In this document: in pieces, positions 15,709 to 23,960 of the stretch
Position numbering within the stretch: position 1 is the stretch's first letter
How the letters are laid out: every line of letters starts with the position of its first letter
DNA from: Sphingomonas gellani
GTDB lineage: Bacteria; Pseudomonadota; Alphaproteobacteria; Sphingomonadales; Sphingomonadaceae
Length of the DNA stretch: 64,000 nt
NCBI RefSeq assembly: GCF_900110035.1
Contig: NZ_FOCF01000007.1
Span: 1-64,000, forward strand
Direction: 5' to 3'
The notes under the pieces: model-generated
Told to the model about the DNA's origin: nothing
Databases searched by the model: none
The model's input: the letters and a program-made list of their open reading frames with translations, nothing else
Made by a program: the position numbers and the translations under genes

Positions 15709-16608
15709 ATGCCCCCCGCCGCCCCCCTCCTGCCGCCCGCCCACTGGCGCGACTTCCTGGCCCTGACCAAGCCGCGCGTGATGACGCTGGTGGTGTTCAC
15801 CGGCCTGTGCGGGATGCTGGCCGCGCCCGTTTCCGTGAACCCGGTGATCGGCTTCACGGCGATTCTGTGCATCGCGCTGGGCGCGGGCGCGGCGGGTGCG
15901 CTGAACCAATGGTATGAGGCGGATCTGGACGCGCAGATGCGCCGCACCGCCCGTCGCCCCCTGCCCGACGGGCGCATGGACCGGCAGGCGGCGCTGCATT
16001 TCGGGGTTGGGCTGGGCAGCTTTTCCGTGATCCTGATGGGGCTGGCGGTGAACGTGCCGGCGGCGGCGATCCTGACGCTGTCGATCCTGTTCTACGTGCT
16101 GATCTACACCGTGTGGCTGAAGCGCCGTACGCCGCAGAACATCGTGATCGGCGGCGCGGCTGGGGCGTTCCCGCCGCTGATCGGCTGGGCGGCCGCGACC
16201 GGACAGGTGGCGCTGCTGCCGCTGCTGCTGTTCGCGCTGGTGTTCCTGTGGACCCCGCCGCATTTCTGGGCGCTCGCGCTGTTCGTGAAGACGGATTACG
16301 CCAATGCCGGCGTGCCCATGCTGCCGGTGGTCCGGGGCGAGCGGGTGACGCGCGCGCAGATCGGACTGTACACCATTCCCATGGCCCTGGCCGCGCTGTC
16401 GCCCTGGCCGCTCGGGCTGACGGGGCCGATCTTCGGCGTGACCGCCCTGGTCACCACCATCGTCTTTGCCGTCCTGGCCGCGCGCGTCGCGACCCGTCGC
16501 CAGGTGCCCGGCGACCCCATGAAGCCGGAGAAGCGCTTGTTCAGCTATTCCATCCTCTACCTGTTCGTGGTGTTCGGGGCGCTGGTCGCCGACCGGTGGC
16601 TGGCATGA
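15709..16608 (+). CDS. ctaB: Protoheme IX farnesyltransferase
   Basis: A 299-residue UbiA-family membrane enzyme that converts haem b to haem o for cytochrome oxidase. The family motifs are clear: [20 protein letters not shown], the first Asp-rich site [40 protein letters not shown], the second Asp site [18 protein letters not shown], and several hydrophobic segments. The ATG at 15709 gives the normal length; the longer upstream frame overlaps the divergent cupin gene. It is the first gene of the oxidase assembly operon here. In relatives the genes for subunits II and I usually come just before it, and they are absent. Confidence 0.96.
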   Translation: MPPAAPLLPPAHWRDFLALTKPRVMTLVVFTGLCGMLAAPVSVNPVIGFTAILCIALGAGAAGALNQWYEADLDAQMRRTARRPLPDGRMDRQAALHFGVGLGSFSVILMGLAVNVPAAAILTLSILFYVLIYTVWLKRRTPQNIVIGGAAGAFPPLIGWAAATGQVALLPLLLFALVFLWTPPHFWALALFVKTDYANAGVPMLPVVRGERVTRAQIGLYTIPMALAALSPWPLGLTGPIFGVTALVTTIVFAVLAARVATRRQVPGDPMKPEKRLFSYSILYLFVVFGALVADRWLA

Positions 16609-16742
16609 TGCCCGACGATCAGGATCTGATCCGCCGGCGCCAGCGCGGCCGCGCCGTGGTAATGGCGCTGCTGCTCGGCGGCCTCGTCATCCTGATCTTC
16701 GCGATCACGCTGGCGAAGATCCGCATGGGCATGCTCGGGTGA
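16605..16742 (+). CDS. Small single-span membrane protein of the oxidase operon
   Basis: A 45-residue frame: basic N-terminus ([15 protein letters not shown]), one membrane segment ([20 protein letters not shown]), short end. Its ATG overlaps the ctaB stop (ATGA at 16605-16608) and its stop overlaps the ctaG start (GTGA at 16739-16742). Short hydrophobic genes occupy this position between ctaB and ctaG in many alphaproteobacteria. A role in oxidase assembly, perhaps with CtaG, is inferred from the unbroken coupling; the biochemical function is unknown. Confidence 0.85.
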   Translation: MMPDDQDLIRRRQRGRAVVMALLLGGLVILIFAITLAKIRMGMLG

Positions 16743-17284
16743 AGCGGCGCCTGACGCGCACCGGCCGCACGGCGCTGCTCGCGGTGCTGGGGCTGTGCTT
16801 CATGACCGGCCTCGCCTGGGCCAGCGTGCCCTTGTACCGGGTGTTCTGCCAGGTCACCGGGCTGAACGGCACCACCCAGCGCGGGCAACAGGCGCCCGGC
16901 GGCGTCGATCATCAGGTGCGCATCGACTTCGACGCCAATGTCAGCCCCAATCTGCCGTGGAAGTTCCGGCCAGAGAATCCCTCGGACACGGTGTCGGTCG
17001 GCGCCCGCGACATGGCATTCTTCACCGCCACCAACACGTCGGACCACCCGATCACCGGCACCGCGACGTTCAACGTCACGCCTAATCAGGCGGGGAAGTA
17101 TTTCACCAAGATCCAGTGTTTCTGCTTCACGCAACAGACGCTGGAACCGCATGAGACGGCGCGCATGCCGGTCATCTTCTACGTCGATCCGAAGATGCTG
17201 AGCGACCCCGATGCGGCCGACGTGGAAACGATCACCCTGTCCTATACGTTTTATCCCGTAGATTCCGGCAAGTCTCGCAGCTAG
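16739..17284 (+). CDS. ctaG: Cytochrome c oxidase assembly protein CtaG/Cox11
   Basis: A 181-residue copper chaperone that delivers copper to the CuB site of subunit I. It has one N-terminal anchor (ALLAVLGLCFMTGLAWASV), the family motif VPLYRVFCQVTGLNGTTQR, and the copper-binding CFCF motif (KIQCFCFTQQTLEP), then PVIFYVDP. The GTG start at 16739 overlaps the stop of the 45-aa gene. Membrane-bound with the copper domain in the periplasm, as in the family. Confidence 0.96.
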   Translation: MKRRLTRTGRTALLAVLGLCFMTGLAWASVPLYRVFCQVTGLNGTTQRGQQAPGGVDHQVRIDFDANVSPNLPWKFRPENPSDTVSVGARDMAFFTATNTSDHPITGTATFNVTPNQAGKYFTKIQCFCFTQQTLEPHETARMPVIFYVDPKMLSDPDAADVETITLSYTFYPVDSGKSRS

Positions 17285-17323
17285 ACATCCGGTCGAAGAG
17301 CCTTTGAAAGGGGGATGCCACGC

Positions 17324-18256
17324 ATGGCCGGCGCCAAGAACCACGATTACCATATCCTGCCCCCCGACATTCACCCGTTCCTGGTGTCGATGCTGGCGCT
17401 GGGCACGGCGGCCGGCTTCATCGGCTGGATGCATGGCGGCCATACCGGGCCGGAACATGCCAACGGCCTGGGCTGGGTCGCGCTGATCTCCGGCGGGTTG
17501 CTGATCGCGACCGTCTTCTCCTGGTGGGCCAGCGTGATCCGCGAGGCGCATCACGGCGACCACACGCCGGTGGTGCAGCTGCATTTCCGCTATGGCATGA
17601 TTCTGTTCATCGCGTCGGAGGTGATGTTCTTCGTCGGCTGGTTCTGGGCGTTTTTCGACTTCTCGCTGTTCCCGACCGCGATGCAGGTCGTGGAGGGCCA
17701 GGTGGAACGCGCGACGGAGGGTGCAGCCGCAATCGCCGCGCAGTGGCCGCCAAAGGGGCTGGAGGTCATCGACCCGTTCAAGCTTCCCCTGCTCAACACC
17801 TTCATCCTGCTGACCAGCGGCACCACGGTGACCTGGGCGCACCACGCGCTGATCCATGGTCAGCGTGGCGGCGAGAAGCGCGGCCTGTGGGGCGCGCTGG
17901 GCGTCGGCGACCGCGACGGCGTGCTGAAGGGGCTGTGGCTGACGGTGATCCTGGGCGCGCTGTTCAGCTGCATCCAGGCTTATGAGTATGCCCATGCGCC
18001 GTTCCCGTTCAAGGGGATCAACTATGGCGCGGCCTTCTTCATGGCGACCGGCTTTCACGGTTTCCACGTGCTGGTCGGCACGATCTTCCTGATCGTCTGC
18101 CTGATTCGCGCGTACAAAGGTGAGTTCACGCCGCGCCAGCATTTCGGGTTCGAGGCGGCGGCCTGGTACTGGCACTTCGTCGACGTGGTGTGGCTGTTCC
18201 TGTTCGTCACCATCTACGTCTGGGGCGGCTGGGGCGCGCCGATCGAAGGCGCCTGA
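17324..18256 (+). CDS. ctaE: Cytochrome c oxidase subunit III
   Basis: A 310-residue membrane subunit with seven hydrophobic segments. Characteristic stretches are HPFLVSMLALGTAAGFIGWM, REAHHGDHTPVVQLHFRYGM, ILFIASEVMFFVGWFWAFFD, TFILLTSGTTVTWAHHALIH and, near the end, FGFEAAAWYWHFVDVVWLFL. The ATG at 17324 is chosen because AAAGGGGG lies nine bases upstream; ATG 17315 is too close to that site. It is usually also called coxC. Subunits I and II must be encoded elsewhere. Confidence 0.96.
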   Translation: MAGAKNHDYHILPPDIHPFLVSMLALGTAAGFIGWMHGGHTGPEHANGLGWVALISGGLLIATVFSWWASVIREAHHGDHTPVVQLHFRYGMILFIASEVMFFVGWFWAFFDFSLFPTAMQVVEGQVERATEGAAAIAAQWPPKGLEVIDPFKLPLLNTFILLTSGTTVTWAHHALIHGQRGGEKRGLWGALGVGDRDGVLKGLWLTVILGALFSCIQAYEYAHAPFPFKGINYGAAFFMATGFHGFHVLVGTIFLIVCLIRAYKGEFTPRQHFGFEAAAWYWHFVDVVWLFLFVTIYVWGGWGAPIEGA

Positions 18257-18260
18257 GGTC

Positions 18261-18740
18261 GTGACCGGGGTGGACGACACCTCCACCCCGCCCCGCCCGG
18301 CTGATCCCGATGCCGCGTCGGCGGCGCTGCCTGCCACCGGACCGGCTGTTCCGTCAGTTCAAGCGGTTGCTCTGAAGGGACTGTGCCCGCGCTGCGGCGC
18401 AGGCACGCTGTTCGACGGTCCGATCCGGTTCGCGCCATCGTGCCGCGCCTGCGGGCTCGACATCGCGGGCTTCGATGTCGGTGACGGTCCGGCGGCGTTT
18501 CTCACTCTTATTCTGGGCGCTCTGGTGGTCGGCCTGGCAATCTGGCTGGAACTGGCGCTGTCGCCGCCGCACTGGGTGCACCTGATCTGGATTCCGGTGA
18601 CGATCGGCGGCGTGATCGGATCGCTGCGGCTGGCCAAGGGCGCGCTGATCGCACTGGAATATCGCAACGCGGCGCGGGAATGGGCGGCACCGCCCTCCGC
18701 AGAGCGCGCGGCCATCCCGCAAGACGACGCCCGGTCGTGA
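18261..18740 (+). CDS. DUF983 family membrane protein
   Basis: A 159-residue protein. A zinc-ribbon-like start (LKGLCPRCGAGTLFDG, FAPSCRACGLDIAGFD) gives two CxxC pairs, followed by two membrane helices (FLTLILGALVVGLAIWLELA, VHLIWIPVTIGGVIGSLRLA). DUF983 proteins sit beside coxC and SURF1 throughout the alphaproteobacteria and are presumed oxidase-related, without a known reaction. The GTG at 18261 is used; another GTG at 18270 is possible. The N-terminal 35 residues are Pro/Ala-rich and unstructured. Confidence 0.9.
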   Translation: MTGVDDTSTPPRPADPDAASAALPATGPAVPSVQAVALKGLCPRCGAGTLFDGPIRFAPSCRACGLDIAGFDVGDGPAAFLTLILGALVVGLAIWLELALSPPHWVHLIWIPVTIGGVIGSLRLAKGALIALEYRNAAREWAAPPSAERAAIPQDDARS

Positions 18741-19351
18741 GGCGCATCCCCGTCCTTCCCACCCTGTTGGTGACGCTGGCCGTGGCCGCGATGATCGCGC
18801 TCGGCCTGTGGCAGCTGGTCGACCGTCGCCCCGCGAAGCTGGCCTATCTCGCCCGACTGGAGCGCAATCCGGCCCTGCCCGCGATCGCCTTCCCCCGCAT
18901 GCCCAACGACACGCTGCTGTTCCGGCGGACCAGCGGCTATTGCCTGCAACCCGTCGGCGTCACCCTGGCCGGCGCCGGATCGGCGGGGTTCCGCGCGATC
19001 GCTGCCTGCCGTACCGGTGCGGAGGGGCCCGGGATGCTGGTGCAGATGGGCACGACCCGCGATCCGAAGGCCGCGCCACGCTGGTCCGGCGGCCCGGTCG
19101 TCGGCTATCTCAGCCACGCGCCCGACACGCGGCCGCTGATCGCCACGCTGTTCCATCATGAGCCGCAGCGGATGATGCTGGTGTCCACGCCGCCGCTGGC
19201 GGGCCTGTCACCCAATTCACCGCCGGATGTCGGGTCGGTGCCAAACAATCACCTTGCCTATGCCGGGCAGTGGTTCTTCTTCGCCGCGGTGGCCGCGATC
19301 GTGTACGTACTGGCGCTGCGACGCCGCCTGCGCTCCGCCCCGCCACGCTGA
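18737..19351 (+). CDS. SURF1-family oxidase assembly protein
   Basis: A 204-residue protein with the SURF1 layout: an N-terminal membrane helix (LPTLLVTLAVAAMIALGLWQ followed by L and the basic RRPAKLAYL), a periplasmic domain, and a C-terminal helix after the motif NNHLAYAGQWFFFAAVAAIV. SURF1 proteins aid haem a insertion into subunit I. The GTG start at 18737 overlaps the DUF983 stop. It is somewhat shorter than typical members (about 230-250 residues). Confidence 0.93.
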   Translation: MRRIPVLPTLLVTLAVAAMIALGLWQLVDRRPAKLAYLARLERNPALPAIAFPRMPNDTLLFRRTSGYCLQPVGVTLAGAGSAGFRAIAACRTGAEGPGMLVQMGTTRDPKAAPRWSGGPVVGYLSHAPDTRPLIATLFHHEPQRMMLVSTPPLAGLSPNSPPDVGSVPNNHLAYAGQWFFFAAVAAIVYVLALRRRLRSAPPR

Positions 19352-19394
19352 GCACCTGTTGTCAGGTCGGCATCGGCCGGTTACGCCCGGCGCC

Positions 19395-20789
19395 ATGCGC
19401 TACATCAGCACTCGCGGTACCGCGCCGGTCATCGGCTTTCGTGACGCCACCCTGACCGGTCTCGCCTCCGATGGCGGCCTTTACCTGCCGGAGGCATGGC
19501 CGACGATGTCGGCGGAGGCGATCGCCGGGCTGGCGGGCCTGTCCTACGCCGAAACCGCGGTGCGGGTGATGTTGCCCTTCGTCGGCGACGACCTGTCGGA
19601 GGACGCGCTGCGCGACCTGTGCGAGGCCGCCTATGGCCGTTTCAGCCATGCCGCCGTTACGCCGCTGGTCCAGTTGAGCCACGACCAATGGCTGCTGGAA
19701 CTGTTCCACGGCCCGACGCTGGCGTTCAAGGACGTGGCGCTGCAACTGCTCGGCCTGTTCTTCGAACGCTTCCTGACCGGCACGGACAAGCATCTGACCA
19801 TCGTCGGCGCGACCAGCGGCGACACCGGCTCGGCGGCGATCGACGCGGTCGCCAATCGCGCGGGCGTCGACATCTTCATGCTCCACCCGGCAGGACGCGT
19901 GTCGGAGGTGCAGCGGCGCCAGATGACCACCGTGTCCGCGCCCAACGTCCACAACATCGCGATCGATGGCGATTTCGACACCGCCCAGGCGCTGGTGAAG
20001 GCGATGTTCAACGACCGTGCCATGGCCGACCGGTTCAGCCTGTCGGCGGTAAACTCGATCAACTGGGCCCGGCTGATGGCGCAGGTGGTGTATTATTTCT
20101 ACGCCGCCGTCCGGCTCGGCGCGCCGGAGCGTACAGTCGCCTTTTCGGTGCCGACGGGCAATTTCGGCGACGTTTTCGCCGGCTATGTCGCCGCGCGCAT
20201 GGGGCTGCCGATCGCGCGCCTGATCGTCGCCACCAACGTCAACGACATCCTGCACCGCGCCTTGTCTGCGGGCGATTACAGCAAGGGCCGGGTGGAACAG
20301 ACCGCGACACCGTCGATGGACATCCAGGTCTCCTCCAATTTCGAGCGGCTGTTGTTCGACATCGGCGGACGCGACGGCGCCGCGCTCGCCAGCCAGATGC
20401 GCGGGTTCGAGGGGTCGGGCGCGATGCGGCTGACCAACGCGCAGAGCGGCGGCCATGCCGGCCTGCTGACCAGCGCGCGGATCGATGCGGACGCGATGGC
20501 CGGCGCGATGCACTGGGCGCATGACGCCGCCGGCCAGTGCATCGACCCGCATACCGCGATCGCCCTTGCCGCCGCGCGCACGACGGCGGGCGATGTGCCG
20601 ATGGTGACGCTGGCGACCGCGCATCCCGCCAAGTTCCCCGACGCGGTGGAGCGCGCGATCGGCCTGCGCCCCTCCCTCCCCGCCCGTGTCGGCGACCTGT
20701 TCGAGCGGGAGGAGCGGTTCGTCACCCTGCCCGCGACGTTCGAGGCCGTGTCGGGCTATATCGCCGAACGCGCGGTGCCCTCCGCGTGA
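19395..20789 (+). CDS. thrC: Threonine synthase
   Basis: A 464-residue PLP enzyme that converts O-phosphohomoserine to threonine. The N-terminus MRYISTRG and SDGGLYLPE are family-typical. The PLP lysine is Lys112 in GPTLAFKDVALQ, and the phosphate-binding loop is GATSGDTGSAAID. Further motifs are SVNSINWARLMAQ-like (SAVNSINWARL) and FSVPTGNFGDVFAGYVA. The start at 19395 is 43 bp after SURF1. This linkage of the oxidase operon to thrC is standard in sphingomonads. The methyltransferase gene follows with a stop-start overlap. Confidence 0.96.
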   Translation: MRYISTRGTAPVIGFRDATLTGLASDGGLYLPEAWPTMSAEAIAGLAGLSYAETAVRVMLPFVGDDLSEDALRDLCEAAYGRFSHAAVTPLVQLSHDQWLLELFHGPTLAFKDVALQLLGLFFERFLTGTDKHLTIVGATSGDTGSAAIDAVANRAGVDIFMLHPAGRVSEVQRRQMTTVSAPNVHNIAIDGDFDTAQALVKAMFNDRAMADRFSLSAVNSINWARLMAQVVYYFYAAVRLGAPERTVAFSVPTGNFGDVFAGYVAARMGLPIARLIVATNVNDILHRALSAGDYSKGRVEQTATPSMDIQVSSNFERLLFDIGGRDGAALASQMRGFEGSGAMRLTNAQSGGHAGLLTSARIDADAMAGAMHWAHDAAGQCIDPHTAIALAAARTTAGDVPMVTLATAHPAKFPDAVERAIGLRPSLPARVGDLFEREERFVTLPATFEAVSGYIAERAVPSA

Positions 20790-21661
20790 AGCTGGAATCG
20801 CTGATCGGGGAGCCATGGGCCGATTACGGCCTGATCGATTCGGGTCATGGCCGAAAGCTCGAACGCTATGGCCGCTACCGCTTTATTCGACCGGAGCCAC
20901 AGGCGATGTGGGCGCCGGCCAATGCCGAGTGGCAGGCGGATGGCGAGTTCGTGCCGGGATCGGACGAGGATGGCGGCGGCCGCTGGACCTTCAACCGCCC
21001 GACCCCGCGTGACGGCTGGCCGCTCGCCTGGGACGATGTCCGCTTCACCGCGCAGACCACGCCGTTCCGGCACCTGGGGTTCTTCCCCGACATGGCGCCG
21101 GTATGGGGCTGGATGCGGGAGCAGGTGGCGGGCACCGACGCGCCCGAATGCATGAACCTGTTCGGCTATACCGGGGTCGGCACGCTGGCGATGGCGGGCG
21201 AAAAGACAGCTGCGCGCATGGTGCATGTCGATGCGTCCAAGAAATCGGTGGAGGCGGCACGCGCCAATGCCCGGCTGTCCGGGCTCGACTCGGCACCCGT
21301 CCGCTGGATCATCGACGACGCCGCGAAGTTCGTCGCGCGCGAGGTCCGGCGCGGCCGCCGCTATGACGGCATCCTGCTCGATCCGCCCAAATACGGTCGC
21401 GGGCCGGAGGGTGAGGTGTGGCGGCTGGAGGAGGATCTGGCGCCGCTGGTCGCCAACTGCCGCCAGCTTCTCGACGCCGACAGCCGCTTTCTGTTCCTGA
21501 CCGTTTATGCGGTCCGGATGAGCGCGCTGGCGATCGGCGAGCTGCTGCGCCAGCTCTTCGCCGATCTGCCCGGCACCGTGGAGGCGGGGGAGCTGGGCGT
21601 GCGCGAGGAGGCACGCGGCCTGGTCCTGCCGACCGCGATCTGGGCGCGGTGGCACCGCTAG
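20786..21661 (+). CDS. Class I SAM-dependent methyltransferase (RlmI/RlmK-like)
   Basis: A 291-residue enzyme with a Rossmann methyltransferase core in its C-terminal two thirds: motif I NLFGYTGVGTLAMAGEK, HVDASKKSVEAARANARL for the acidic loop, DDAAKFV, and the catalytic-type motif ILLDPPKYGRGPEGEVWRLE. This resembles the catalytic domain of 23S rRNA m5C methyltransferases such as RlmI, but without an N-terminal PUA domain. The substrate is inferred to be RNA. The GTG start at 20786 overlaps the thrC stop. It ends the operon. Confidence 0.88.
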   Translation: MKLESLIGEPWADYGLIDSGHGRKLERYGRYRFIRPEPQAMWAPANAEWQADGEFVPGSDEDGGGRWTFNRPTPRDGWPLAWDDVRFTAQTTPFRHLGFFPDMAPVWGWMREQVAGTDAPECMNLFGYTGVGTLAMAGEKTAARMVHVDASKKSVEAARANARLSGLDSAPVRWIIDDAAKFVAREVRRGRRYDGILLDPPKYGRGPEGEVWRLEEDLAPLVANCRQLLDADSRFLFLTVYAVRMSALAIGELLRQLFADLPGTVEAGELGVREEARGLVLPTAIWARWHR

Positions 21662-21773
21662 CAAACTGTAACCGCACGATAGTTTTTCACGTGCGCTAAC
21701 CTGCATCACGGACTCGATCCTGGGGCTTATCTAGGATCATCCGGTCTCGATTTGCGAACAGGGGATTTCGCTG

Positions 21774-21962
21774 ATGACCGAGGATGCACTCTATTATTAC
21801 CGCCGGGCGGAGCGGGAACTTGCCATGGCGCGACAGGCCGTGGTGCCGGAGGCGAGCAAGGCGCATTACACGCTGGCCGGCCATTATCTCGACCGCGTGT
21901 ACGGCGGGCCACAGGGGGACCGGACCTTGCCGGCCCTGTCGCTGCCGCCGATCCAGGCCTGA
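21774..21962 (+). CDS. Small conserved-looking hypothetical protein
   Basis: A 62-residue frame, MTEDALYYYRRAERELAMAR and HYTLAGHYLDRVYGG, with an amphipathic helical look and many Tyr and His. It has a GGGGATTT-type leader and a normal ATG, and its codon use matches nearby genes. Similar short proteins occur in sphingomonads as far as I recall, but no function is known. It converges with ccmB. Confidence 0.6.
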   Translation: MTEDALYYYRRAERELAMARQAVVPEASKAHYTLAGHYLDRVYGGPQGDRTLPALSLPPIQA

Positions 21963-21977
21963 TCCGGCTTCCTGGCG

Positions 21978-22616
21978 TCAGTCGCGTGCGGCACCGATCG
22001 CCGCCGCCGCGACATAGGGCGCGCCCGCCAGGTACAACAGGCTGACCGCGCCCAGCAGCTTCAGCGCCCCGGTCCCTTGCTGCACCGCGCCCGCGCCGAA
22101 GATCAGCAGCGGCACCGCCAGCGGCAGCATCAGCAGCCCCGCCAGCGCGCCGGCACCGCGCAATCCGGCGGTCAGCGCGCCCGTTGCGACCGCCAGCGCC
22201 GCCAGCCCGACGGTGCCGATCGCCAACCCGGCCTCCACCCGCGCCAGGGTGACGGCCGACAGGTCCAGCAACCCCGCGGCGATCAACGCGGCGGCCATCA
22301 GCGCGGGTGCGAAGCCCAGCCAGTGCGCGGCGGTCTTGGCCAGCATGACCATCGGCACCGACACGCGCCGGACCGTCAGTTGATCGAGTATACCGCTGTC
22401 CAGATCGGGCGTGACCAGCCGCTCCACCGGCAACAACGCGGCGAGCAGCGCCGCCGCCCAGATCACCCCGCCTCCGACCCGCGACAACAGCGCGCCGTCC
22501 GGTCCCACGGCGAAGGGGAACAGCACCGCGACCAGCAGAAAGAACACCACCGGCGTGATCAGCCCGCCGCCCGTCCATGCGCGGCGCAGCTCGCGCAGGA
22601 TCAGCGCGCCGATCAC
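21978..22616 (-). CDS. ccmB: Heme exporter protein B (cytochrome c maturation permease)
   Basis: A 212-residue integral membrane protein with six hydrophobic segments. The start ALILRELRRAWTGGGLITPV and the stretches PVVFFLLVAVLFPFAVGPD and DSGILDQLTVRRVSVPMVML are family signatures. With CcmA it forms the ABC unit needed to release haem-CcmE for c-type cytochrome assembly. The GTG at 22616 overlaps the ccmA stop. ccmC and later genes are not downstream, so the ccm genes are split in this genome. Confidence 0.93.
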   Translation of the reverse strand: MIGALILRELRRAWTGGGLITPVVFFLLVAVLFPFAVGPDGALLSRVGGGVIWAAALLAALLPVERLVTPDLDSGILDQLTVRRVSVPMVMLAKTAAHWLGFAPALMAAALIAAGLLDLSAVTLARVEAGLAIGTVGLAALAVATGALTAGLRGAGALAGLLMLPLAVPLLIFGAGAVQQGTGALKLLGAVSLLYLAGAPYVAAAAIGAARD

Positions 22617-23164
22617 AGCCGCACCTCGACGGCGTTTGGAAGAGTCACCGGGATATGCGTCGCGATCACCACCGCGCCGCCGCCGGCGCGGTGCGCCGCC
22701 ACCAACTCACCCAGCAACGCCGTGGAATCGGCATCCAGTCCGTTCGCCGGCTCGTCGAGAAGCCACAGCGGCGCATCGCTCGCCACGACCCGCGCCAGAT
22801 TGGCCCGCTGCCGCTGACCGGTCGACAGCAGCCGCACGGGCACCGCCGCCAGATGATCCAGCCGCAAGGCCGCCATCGACTCGTGCGTCCGCGCCTTCCC
22901 GCTCCAGAAACGCAACGCCCGCTCCAGCGGCAGTTCGTCGTCCAGCGCCAGCCGGGCATCCGCCAGCGCGCACGGCGCCGCCTCCACCGTCCCGACCGCA
23001 GGCGGCAATAGCCCGGCGCACAGCCGGATCAGGCTCGACTTGCCGACCCCGTTGGGGCCGGTGACCAGCGCCGCGTCACCCGGCTCCAGCGCGATCGAGA
23101 GCCCCTCGACCAAGATGCGCCGCCCCCGCGCGACCGTGACCCGATCCAGCACCAACAGGGTCAA
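22613..23164 (-). CDS. ccmA: Heme exporter ATP-binding protein CcmA
   Basis: A 183-residue ABC ATPase. Walker A is TGPNGVGKSSLIRL, signature LLSTGQRQRANLARVV, Walker B PLWLLDEPANGLDAD, H-loop VVIATHIPVTLPNA. The 'LSTGQRQR' form of the signature is typical for CcmA. The start is probably TTG 23164, overlapping the stop of the metallopeptidase gene, with GTG 23152 as the alternative. It couples directly to ccmB. Slightly shorter than usual (about 200 residues), mostly at the C-terminus. Confidence 0.93.
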   Translation of the reverse strand: MTLLVLDRVTVARGRRILVEGLSIALEPGDAALVTGPNGVGKSSLIRLCAGLLPPAVGTVEAAPCALADARLALDDELPLERALRFWSGKARTHESMAALRLDHLAAVPVRLLSTGQRQRANLARVVASDAPLWLLDEPANGLDADSTALLGELVAAHRAGGGAVVIATHIPVTLPNAVEVRL

Positions 23165-23577
23165 TCGCGCGCCTCGTCTTCCAGTGCGTGCATGTCCGCA
23201 TCGCTCAAGCCGAAATGGTGGCCGATCTCATGGATCGTCACGTGCCGCACCAGATCGTCCAGCCGCACGCCCGTCTCGACCCATTCGTCCAGGATCGCGC
23301 GGCGGTACAGGTGGATGCGATCGGGCATCGCGGCCGGATCCATCGACGATTTGTCGCCCACCGGCCGACCATGGTAGACGCCGGTCAGGTCCAGCGGATG
23401 CTCGATACCGAGTGCGGCCAGCGTCTCCTCGTCCGCCACCTCCTCGACCAGCAGCACCACGTCGCCGAGATGCGCGCGGAACTGCGCCGGCAGGCGCGCG
23501 ATGGTGTCGCGGGCGATCGCTTCGATCGCGTCCGCGTCCGGCGCCGGCCCCGTCATGCTGATCGCTTGCCCGTTCAT
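23161..23577 (-). CDS. Metallopeptidase family protein (HExxH, zincin-like)
   Basis: A 138-residue cytoplasmic protein with the zinc motif [20 protein letters not shown] near its C-terminus: HEIGH plus a following His and Asp. The preceding part ([34 protein letters not shown]) matches the short 'metallopeptidase family' proteins (minimal zincins) that often sit next to ccmA. The ATG at 23577 follows GAGGCAGG. Its stop overlaps the ccmA start. Substrate unknown. Confidence 0.88.
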   Translation of the reverse strand: MNGQAISMTGPAPDADAIEAIARDTIARLPAQFRAHLGDVVLLVEEVADEETLAALGIEHPLDLTGVYHGRPVGDKSSMDPAAMPDRIHLYRRAILDEWVETGVRLDDLVRHVTIHEIGHHFGLSDADMHALEDEARD

Positions 23578-23623
23578 CCTGCCTCGCATACCCGTGCCGC
23601 CACGGCGGGGAAAGGACGGGAAC

Positions 23624-23917
23624 ATGGTGGAAGCGTTGAACGAGACCGAACGGGCCGACGCGCTCGATGGTCTGCCCGAATGGGACTATGACGAGGCGCG
23701 CGACGCCATCACCCGCCAGCTGGTGTTCGCCGACTTCGTCGAAGCGTTCGGCTTCATGACCCAGGTCGCGCTGATCGCGGAACGGATGAACCACCATCCC
23801 GAATGGACCAACGTCTGGAACCGCGTCGACGTGCTGCTCACCACGCATGACGCCGGCGGCCTGTCCCCCCGCGACATCGAGCTGGCCGAGGCGATCGACG
23901 CCATCGTCGGGGATTGA
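23624..23917 (+). CDS. phhB: 4a-hydroxytetrahydrobiopterin dehydratase (PCD/DCoH)
   Basis: A 97-residue pterin-4a-carbinolamine dehydratase that recycles the cofactor of phenylalanine hydroxylase, or has a role in molybdopterin-related chemistry. The active-site motif is [20 protein letters not shown] with the two His, followed by [22 protein letters not shown] precedes the ATG at 23624. It diverges from the metallopeptidase gene with a 46-bp gap and converges with the TonB receptor. Confidence 0.94.
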   Translation: MVEALNETERADALDGLPEWDYDEARDAITRQLVFADFVEAFGFMTQVALIAERMNHHPEWTNVWNRVDVLLTTHDAGGLSPRDIELAEAIDAIVGD

Positions 23918-23960
23918 ACGACGCCGGCCCGCGCCGTGGCGCTTGACGGGAAGGCGCCGC

